This document shows positions 57,458 through 64,000 of a stretch of 64,000 nt of DNA, piece after piece (the stretch's first letter is position 1; the number at the start of each line of letters is the position of its first letter). Made by a program: the position numbers and the translations under genes. The stretch lies in contig JAZKJV010003122.1 in the NCBI GenBank assembly GCA_037367405.1, positions 1 to 64,000 on the forward strand, read 5' to 3'. This stretch comes from Ottelia alismoides (lineage: Eukaryota; Streptophyta; Magnoliopsida; Alismatales; Hydrocharitaceae). Under the pieces are notes generated by a model, which worked only from the letters and a program-made list of their open reading frames with translations, did not search any database and had not been told where the DNA came from.

Positions 57458-57575
57458 TGTAGAAGGAAAAGAATTGATTGCATTAATGAGAGGCCCTTAT
57501 GTTCTCTTATATAGGAGAGCAACCTATTGGGTAAATTACATGAAGAAGACAAAATAAATAGACAATATCTCAACA
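57458..57575 (-). repeat. Copia-1 5' LTR (118 bp)
   Basis: It pairs with 12997-13137 (shared 'agaaggaaaagaa.tgattgc' and 'caatatctcaaca'-type ends) but is about 23 bp shorter through internal deletion. The minus-strand bases just inside it read TTGTATCGGAGC, a degraded initiator tRNA-Met primer site. TSD TAAGA follows at 57576. Confidence 0.88.
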
Positions 57576-57737
57576 TAAGAGCAAAGCCTTTCTCTCTGTA
57601 TACACACACAGACATACATTTTACATATACATACAAGACTCCCTCTTTCTATACGCACTCATCTATGTGCTTACACTAACATGTATGTATATATATATAA
57701 ATTTCTCTTGCCTTCTACATTTACATATACATGCATG
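57576..57737. other. Flank of Copia-1: short tandem repeats
   Basis: Sequence between Copia-1 and the hAT-like element. It has CA/TA-rich short repeats (tacacacacagacatac; tgtatgtatatatatata). No gene is seen. Bases 57576-57580 are the Copia-1 target duplication and 57730-57737 that of the hAT-like element. Confidence 0.7.
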
Positions 57738-58937
57738 CAGTGTTCACGAAATCGACCTATGTGGCTGCATATGCGGTCACATATATGTGTGCGACACCTT
57801 TAGCGCACCACTTTCATGAAGCCCTCAATTATGCACCCGTGGCGCTTATGCAGACCGCATATGCGGACTATGCGGCCGCATATACCCTTTGTGCGCCCAT
57901 TTTCGGTTAAATGGGATTTTTTATATGTGAAATTTGTATTGTGATTTTTTATGTATGATTTTTTTATATGTGATTTTTTAAGCCACATGTATATGAAATG
58001 TGTGTTATAGTATGATCTGTGCCACATTTTTTTATTTGAGCCACATTTTTTATTGTATGATTTGTGCCACTTATCAGAATTCGATTATGTGACATAATTT
58101 GGATAATGTTGCACCCTTATTTTACCCTTATTCCTTGCTTTTGCATGTATGCCAACCAAACATTCCATGGCCATTTAAATCCATCGTCGAAGTAGTTGTA
58201 CTGCGAGATTGGAGTAAACGCGTGAGGAAGAAAAAGAATAGTGTGTCAATAATTTAACAAACTAATTTAGTGAACTAATAGTTATTTTGAATGCAATATA
58301 TTGGTATCGGTACTTTTGGAGAATCAATAATAAATATAACGATAAAGATAAATGACATTATAATTCAACAATAGAGGCATTTATAAAAATATATATTCAC
58401 ATATATTGGTATACAAGTTGCAACAAAAATCAGTCTACTTAATTTAAAGCACATCATATCACCGTATCATGAATTTTAGTAGACATACATAGTTACAAGC
58501 CTCACCTCCACATATTGGAGTTAACCAGTTAGAATATTGTAGCGTGAACATTTATGTTTTCTTATGCTATTTTAATTAGTACATTACTAATGTTATTTGT
58601 GTTAAATTCCAGTTTTCTTTCAGATACTTGCATATTTTGGTGATTATTGTCAATTATTATGTGTGCTAACTTTTCTATTAAAGTATTGATATTTGCTTGA
58701 TAGAGATTATTTTGAGCTCTATATGAAAGTCATTTTTCTTAGACCTTCTATTAGACCACAATTATACATAAATTTAGTTCAGTTGTATTCACTTTTGTAT
58801 ATATTTATTTATTTTTAAATAAAAAATTAGGAAACCATGTAAAACCGCATATACCCCGCATACTGCCACTGCATACCGCTTAATCTCTATTCAGTGACCA
58901 GTCCGAATGCATACGCATACCGCTTTCCCGAACCTTG
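57738..58937. mobile_element. hAT-like non-autonomous DNA element (1200 bp)
   Basis: It has an 8-bp target duplication CATGCATG (57730-57737 and 58938-58945) and imperfect terminal inverted repeats: left CAGTGTTCACGAAAT, inverted right CAAGGTTCGGGAAAG (10 of 15). Both ends fit the hAT terminal pattern YARNG. Both sub-terminal regions carry 'gcatatgcgg/ccgcatat'-type repeats (57761-57890 and 58850-58925). The AT-rich middle has no transposase frame, so it depends on an autonomous hAT element elsewhere. The duplication is a palindromic, low-complexity octamer, which slightly weakens it. Confidence 0.8.
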
Positions 58938-58945
58938 CATGCATG

Positions 58946-59050
58946 TATGTGTATACACTAACACGTATATATGTACACAAATATATTAATTTAGCTTGCT
59001 TTCTACACATGCATACATATATCTATGTATGTTTTAATTTATAAAAAATA
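58946..59050. other. AT-rich intergenic sequence
   Basis: Short tandem-like tatgtatacac segments similar to 57600-57730, which would be their continuation without the hAT-like insertion. No gene is seen. Confidence 0.6.
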
Positions 59051-60547
59051 GTTATTATTTATCAAGGCCTTGGTGCAGCCTAACATATCAGCATGGGCCA
59101 ATTGGCGTTGGCCCACCAAAGTCAACAACACCCTAGGACCAACACGTGTGAGCACTTGTGATCCAACAACGTCGGATCCAAGAGGCTACTCGAATTTGCT
59201 ATGCTGTGGGTCCCCACATCCCTCTCAAATGTTGCAAGGACCAAATGCTCATTTAATTTTTCAATTAAATGTCAGGCACCTTCCCTTATATGGAGCTTCA
59301 ACAGCTCTAAACTCAACAAAGTGGGACAAAGCGTCCCACACCCCATGATTCTTACATGGCAGCACCACACTGAAGCTCCAATTTAACCCCTGCTTTCTTC
59401 ATATTTAGAGATAATTAGGAGCTCAATCGAAAGCATTATCGTAGAGTCTTAGTTTGAGGTGGTCAATGGAATAAAAGAGAGTCGATTGAACTCTCAAATC
59501 ATCTCCAAAAGTCAAAAAATCATAATCGCCACATTTGTAATGAATGATGGGGGAATAAATCGGACCATTGAGTGAAGAACCATTCCCCAACGGGTCCGCA
59601 CTAGACCATGTAAGGAATTGGGATGTTGGATCTTCATTCAATGGCATGTATCAAGCTACTTAAAACCAAAGCAACATATCAATTCGAAGATGCTTTCCAG
59701 CATCATGCCACTCTGTGGTGATCTCCGAGGCTATGACAAAGCTGCATGCCACTACATGGCTTAATCTCTGCTCATGTGTGCCAAAGATCGACGCTATCTC
59801 GAGCTCATTGGACCTGAATATTATTATCAAGTTCAAAGATTCCAAAGGTGTTAAACACTCCACCAGAAAGTTGTTGGATTTTGATCCAACGATAGAGCTT
59901 CTGATTTTATCCCCCATCATTGGATCAAACCCAATGGCAGGAGCTGGTCGAGGCACTGTGTATTTTCCACTTCAGCACCTACTCTCTGTTAAGCATGAAC
60001 GGATATTTTTCTCTGAAATATCCGTAGTGAACTAGAGCTCCAGCTGGAATGAGGTAAGCCTTATAAAAAGACCTGACACTCTACATCTTCGCACGGGTCT
60101 GGATGAGAATCTATCGTTCATTCCAATGGGACCTGAATTGCACTTTCTTCCTTGATTTCTCTATTTTCTGTTCTTCCTTCGCTTTGATAAACTTTTGTTA
60201 TTAGGCCTTTCTCATCATTCGGCATCCATTTTATCAGCATTTGTGTTCTCACATTTGTCGATTCCATCCATAGTTTTTTAATTCCAATTCCCATCAATGT
60301 CTGAGTTGAATGCTTTGTTTCAATGCTTGATTTCACTGCAATTTTCTCATCAGAGATAGCAGTAGTTCTGTGCATTACTGTTTCACTCGCATCCATTTGT
60401 TATAGCAAGTCAGTTTAGTTCCATTTTTTAGTTTAAATTTTACTATTGCATTTGCAAGTCATTCAATTTCTACACCTTATTTATTTTCTTATGATTAATC
60501 TGATTCGGTTTTTATTGATGTGGTCTGCATTGTTTCAAGGGGTACAC
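59051..60547. other. Unassigned sequence, about 1.5 kb
   Basis: This is the longest stretch that I cannot link to a known element. Open frames of about 75-106 codons exist on both strands (59715-60035 on +, 59956-59660 and 59647-59423 on -), but none shows a motif I recognise. A TATA-like tataaaaag lies at 60062-60070, shortly before a pyrimidine-rich stretch. It could be a degraded gene, decayed element or intergenic DNA. No LTR or terminal repeat is visible at its edges. Confidence 0.5.
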
Positions 60548-60919
60548 TTTTTTTTTGAGTAGGAAAAAGGGGGAGCCCTCCCAAGTCGGGAGTCACCACA
60601 CCATAATATTCATTAAAAAACGAAAGGGTACATCAGTTAGAAATCCAGAAACTGTACACAGCATTACAGTGAGCAATGACGTTTTCCCAATAGAAGCGTT
60701 GCCCCTTGAAGATACAGTCACTCCTGCCCAGCCAGATAGCCCATAACGCGGCGAAGGGCTTGGAAACATCCCCGGAGGAACCAAGCCCCACCGATCGGAT
60801 GGATCCCCAAAAAGGACCTAGCCCGGAAGACTGGACCCATGAGAGCCCCAAGGCCTCCCAAACCTGCGCCGACGTTCTGCAGCCGAAAAAAATGTGATCC
60901 ACATCCTCCATCTCCTCCA
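60548..60919 (-). mobile_element. LINE-1c, 3' fragment of a LINE
   Basis: A 9-base poly(T) at 60548-60556 marks the 3' tail. Minus-strand frame 60920-60633 encodes the end of ORF2: DVDHIFFGC (zf-RVT), ALWAIWLGRSDCIFKGQRF and a stop. The copy is a strongly 5'-truncated insertion of about 370 bp. Its 3' untranslated region differs from LINE-1b, so it is another subfamily. No target duplication was recognised. Confidence 0.83.
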
Positions 60920-60943
60920 TGAATCAGTTAAAATTCATAATCC

Positions 60944-61095
60944 CGATACAATCCGTTGTCACTGGATTGGATTGGTGTGAATTGATCACCCTAATGGATC
61001 GGATTGATTTTTTTACAAATCCGCTCATTTGTGGATTGGATGGGATTATTGTCAAAATGTGATCTGATCCCAACCGATTCGTTAACCTATTAATA
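60944..61095. repeat. Dispersed repeat, copy 1 (ggatcggatt family)
   Basis: It shares with 61604-61775 the order of 'aatggatcggattga', 'aaatccgct', 'ggattgg' and 'gattcgttaac' blocks. It is AT-rich with repeated ggatt/aatcc words on both strands, the look of a MITE, but no terminal repeats could be defined. Confidence 0.6.
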
Positions 61096-61603
61096 CAGAA
61101 ATAAATAATATATAACAATTCATCTATTGTCATTAAAGCATATTATATATTTGATTTTATTTGAAAGCTCTCTCTTATGTGTAACGTTGAAGCAACCCTT
61201 TTTATACTTTAAAATACCCATTCAAACTCAAGTCTTATCCCGCCCCACTTGCTGGAATTTGATAAGAAATAAAACTAAAAGTCTAAACCTAAACCTAAAC
61301 CTCCCTTCCGAAAGAAACATCCACCCGTACAAAACAAAGACCTTCCTACATCGGTCCCTCCTCCACCCGCAGACGGCAAGCCACACCCTTGTCCATCAGT
61401 CGCCGCCCTCTCCCTCCAGTGAGTGCTAACTTACCCTCCCAGCCCTCCCTCCCGCAGCACGCAGGTCCTTTGTTCCTAGACTTCCCTCTTGTTGTCCACC
61501 GACATAGATTATCCCTCTCCAACCGACGAGCGCTTGCCCTCCCAAGTTCCTCCCTCGCAGCCCTCCCTCACATCGTTCACAAGCAAGTCCCTCCTACCTA
61601 GGG
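61096..61603. other. Unassigned sequence with three telobox-like units
   Basis: It contains a short run of AAACCT units (61283-61302), related to the plant telo-box, followed by a CT-rich stretch (61310-61600) that resembles a transcribed leader. The 70-codon frame 61389-61601 has no recognised domain. It may be a gene-promoter relic; support is weak. Confidence 0.35.
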
Positions 61604-61775
61604 GTGGACACGGATTGGATAAAATCCGTAGTTCGATCCAATCCGATGCTCTTCGATTGGTTTGGTTTTATCATTCTAATGGATCGGATTGAATTTTTGA
61701 AATCCGCTAAAGTATGTATTGGATTGGATCTTTACCAAAATCCGATCCGATTCAATCTGTTAATTCGTTAACACG
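61604..61775. repeat. Dispersed repeat, copy 2 (ggatcggatt family)
   Basis: It starts with taggggtggacacggatt, a common plant MITE-like end, and shares the block order of copy 1 at 60944-61095. The opposite terminus is not recognisable. Confidence 0.6.
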
Positions 61776-61839
61776 TACGCACATGTAGATACATACATAA
61801 ATAAATATATGCATACATACAAACTTGCACACACACAAA

Positions 61840-61998
61840 TCACAACAACAACAAAGTCTTTTCCCACATTAAGTATGGTGGGCTACATGGATTCTTTGCC
61901 TCCATTCAGATCTATCTTGGGTTATTCTCGAACTTAGATCCAAAAAACTAAGATCCCTTCATATAGTTCATTCCAACACTTATTGGGCCTTCCTCGTC
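61840..61998 (+). repeat. SINE-type fragment with Angio-domain-like 3' region
   Basis: The sequence acaacaacaacaaagtcttt, then tcccac.ttaag and gggctacatggatt, followed by gggccttcctcgtcctct, matches my recollection of the conserved 3' Angio-domain of many plant SINEs. No Pol III box A/B head is recognisable upstream, so this is a truncated or captured copy. Confidence 0.45.
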
Positions 61999-62045
61999 CT
62001 CTCCTAACTAACTCAACATCCCAAACGTGCATACACACATAAATA

Positions 62046-62187
62046 TGTTGAGATATTATTTATCTTTTATATTGTTTATGCAATTTCTTTTCTTCTTGTC
62101 TTCTTGTAAATTGCCCAATCGGTTTCACTCCTATAAAAGAGAACCCTAGGGCCTCTCTATAATGTAATTCATTCTTTCATCCCCACA
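62046..62187 (+). repeat. Copia-4 5' LTR (142 bp)
   Basis: It starts TGTTGAGATATTA and ends CCCCACA. The inner 'aattgcccaat' block and 'ctataaaagaga' TATA box are shared with Copia-1 and Copia-3. Confidence 0.9.
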
Positions 62188-62804
62188 TGGTATCAAAGCG
62201 ACAATCCTAGACCGGAGCCCTAACCTAATCCCCTTCCCCACAGCCAACCCTAGCCTCCGCGCAGTATCACTGCTGGCCTCCATGCGGTATGGCCGCCACC
62301 CTCTATCCTCCGTGCGCCATCGCTGCCCTCCACTGCTCTCTAACAGTGCCGCCGCAGCACAACGGTGCTCCAGCACCTAGTGCCACTCCAAGGTGGCAGA
62401 CGATGTCGCCAACTGCGCCTAGCGTCGCTCCAGCACCACCTCCTGTCGTCACAAGTGTGCTGTTGCAGTTCCAATGGCAGCCAACACCGCCGCCAGGGGT
62501 TTGCGTCGCCATAATATCGTCTCTGATTCTTTCCAGATAGCTGCGATGAGTCGAGGGCATCGCTAGTCCCTCCTCTGACTTCGTACGATGCCTAGTAGTC
62601 TGATTTGACCCTAAAATGTCCGATTTTGACCGGAAACTGTGATTTCAGACATATAAATCATGTTTTCCAACCCTGCGCGCACCGACGATTGATGAGGATA
62701 GTTGTATGAGTATACGCGTACAACCAATCCTCTATATAATCGTGTAAACTCGCTCAAATCGGTTTACTTCCCAATCGAGTTCCGTTTTCGGCCATTCTTC
62801 CATC

Positions 62805-63485
62805 ATGATCAAGGGTGATATTTTGTCTTCGTCCGGTGCCTTCAAGGGCCCGACTCCCATCGTAAAGATGGACGGTACTAACTATGAGTTGTGGTCCATG
62901 CAATTTCTCACCCTCATGTAGTGCAATAACAAGGAGCACATCATGACAAAGCCAGAGCCGACGGATAAGACTGGGACCATTGCTTCTTGAAAGCAAGATG
63001 ATGTGCATGCACGTATTTGGCTCTCCAGGACCCTCACCACGAAGATAGCCAATGATATTGTGAATCAGCAGCCCGCTGCCAAGGCGGTGTGTGACATTTT
63101 GGCATCCACCTATGCCCAAGTGAAGAATGAGGCTAAGATTCTTCAGCTTCAGTTCGACATTTACAAGGCCAAGCAGAATGGTCATCCTCTACACGTGTTT
63201 TACTCCTTGCTCCGTGGCATGTTCGAGAAGCCTCACAGCTTCATGCCTATTACGACATCTACAGAGCAGCAGATGACATATATGAACTCCACGATGGTTG
63301 GAGTTTTCTTAGCAGTGATCGATCCAGAGTATGATGCAGCACATGCACAACTCCTCAACGAAGCAACAATACCTCCCATGGAGGAGGCCTATAGCCATCC
63401 TTGCAGGCTTCTTATTTCTCTTATTGCCACACCACAACCCTCCTCAGCGATGGCCGCTTTTCGCGGCAAAGGAGGGTCTACCTAG
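62805..63485 (+). pseudogene. Copia-4 gag
   Basis: The ATG at 62805 opens a frame with internal stops at 62919-62921 and 62988-62990 and a final stop at 63483-63485. Motifs are KMDGTNYELWSMQF, ARIWLSRTLTTKIANDIV, YAQVKNEAKILQLQ and STEQQMTYMNSTMVG. A zinc-knuckle relic continues in the region 63486-63610 (HSEDTCY...KHGYP-like), itself interrupted by stops. The 217 codons after 62835 align well with the Copia-1 gag. Confidence 0.9.
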
Positions 63486-63610
63486 TTCAGAGGGTGTACC
63501 CCCCATGGCAGAGGCGGTGGACGCCAGTGCGGTCCTTGCACCTACTACCGTCAACCATGACACTCAGAGGATACATGCTACTAGAAGCATGGATACCCTG
63601 CATCTGCTCG

Positions 63611-64000
63611 TGTAGTAGAACATATTGAGCTTTCAGAGACTCCAACTTCCCAGGTCGATCCACACCTGGATGATATTGTCTCTCGCATATGAGAGATCAT
63701 GAATCATGTTGCAAGCACCGCCACCACACTACCACAGCCAGAGCCTCTTCGAGCTCCTCAAGTGTCTCTTACACTTTTACTAGTAGTATTAGTGCATACA
63801 TGATAGAGTGGATCATGGACTTCAGTGCATCTCACTATCTGTGTGGAGACAGAGCCCAATTGAGGTTGTACAAGAATATACCTCCCGGTAGATGGGTTGT
63901 TGTCGCTAATGGGGTCCACTTACCCATTACAGGATATGAGGAGGTGCAGTTGATGCCATCCATGCGCCTTCAGAATGTTTTATATGACCCTGATTTTCAG
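63611..64000 (+). pseudogene. Copia-4 gag end and protease, cut by the window end
   Basis: The frame after 63787 reads EWIMDFSASHYLCGDRAQL, the protease active-site region; the family has DSGAS, so Gly is changed. It continues with HLPITGYEEVQL and runs off the window. It shows what the Copia-1 coding region looked like across the site where Gypsy-2 inserted. Confidence 0.88.

Larger units (their letters stand above)
12997..57575 (-). mobile_element. Copia-1, Ty1/copia element that hosts all insertions of the central 44.6 kb
   Basis: It has LTRs at 57458-57575 (5') and 12997-13137 (3') and a perfect target duplication TAAGA (12992-12996 and 57576-57580). Its own sequence totals about 5.0 kb in six pieces: 12997-13258, 16209-16527, 35498-35914, 37984-40304, 53223-54738 and 57393-57575. 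In minus-strand order these give leader, gag, protease, integrase, RT and RNase H. The insertions are NA4, Gypsy-2 (with NA3), NA2, Copia-2 (with Gypsy-1 and MITE-2) and NA1. The two LTRs differ visibly in sequence and length, as expected of the oldest layer. Confidence 0.92.
62046..64000 (+). mobile_element. Copia-4, Ty1/copia element truncated by the window end
   Basis: It has a 5' LTR 62046-62187, primer site TGGTATCAAAGCG at 62188, a long leader (62201-62804), gag, and the start of protease. LTR and protein match Copia-1 and Copia-3, so this is a third member of that family, here on the plus strand. The rest lies right of the window. Confidence 0.92.

Noticed and set aside
61283..61302. 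Possible interstitial telomere repeat
   Set aside because: The unit is AAACCT rather than the plant telomere unit AAACCCT, and only about three units are present.
62201..62804. Host 5' exon encoding an Ala/Pro-rich protein upstream of the Copia-4 gag (open frame 62289-62540)
   Set aside because: The region lies between the LTR/primer site and gag, matching the GC-rich leaders of Copia-1 and Copia-3, so it is element leader.

Overview
The window is plant nuclear DNA made almost entirely of transposable elements stacked inside one another. I found no intact host gene, tRNA, rRNA, CRISPR array or bacterial feature. Plant origin follows from the LTR retrotransposons primed by initiator tRNA-Met (TGGTATCAGAGC-type sites), plant L1-type LINEs with a C-terminal zf-RVT domain, chromodomain-bearing Ty3/gypsy elements with very long LTRs, hAT-type non-autonomous elements with 8-bp target duplications, and a fragment resembling the SINE 'Angio-domain'. 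The GC-rich LINE coding sequence hints at a monocot, but the species cannot be fixed from this sequence. Element names below are local labels.

Left part (1-12984). A diverged copy of the Gypsy-1 long terminal repeat (LTR-F) fills 1-2568 and 11226-11697. LINE-1a (2569-11209, +) lies inside it, flanked by a perfect 16-bp target-site duplication. LINE-1a was itself hit by an antisense, 5'-truncated copy of the same LINE family (LINE-1b, about 5892-8900) and by a 226-bp hAT-like MITE (9232-9457). LTR-F ends inside the gag of a minus-strand copia remnant (Copia-3, 11698-12984).

Centre (12997-57575). This 44.6 kb is one minus-strand copia element (Copia-1, about 5.0 kb of its own sequence, TSD TAAGA) opened by five insertions. 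They are NA1 (13259-16203), Copia-2 (16528-35492, which carries Gypsy-1 at 18174-31916 and MITE-2 at 33003-33213), NA2 (35915-37978), Gypsy-2 (40305-53217, which carries NA3 at 45327-47979) and NA4 (54739-57387). Nearly every layer has matching 5-bp target duplications, so the order of insertion can be read directly. NA1-NA4 are four copies of a short-LTR, non-coding retrotransposon family with a conserved architecture: leader stem-loop, variable GC-rich module, palindromic hairpin, A-tract spacer, long hairpin with a purine tract, and a relic of a copia 3' end. It is the most unusual thing in the window.

Right part (57576-64000). A 1.2-kb hAT-like non-autonomous element (57738-58937, TSD CATGCATG) is followed by about 1.5 kb that I cannot assign, a LINE 3' fragment (60548-60919), two copies of a dispersed repeat, a SINE-like fragment, and the 5' half of Copia-4 (62046 to the window end). 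Copia-4 belongs to the same family as Copia-1 and Copia-3.

All protein-coding material is element-derived and broken. The best preserved is Gypsy-1: one uninterrupted reading frame of 1606 codons with four internal stop codons and no frameshift.
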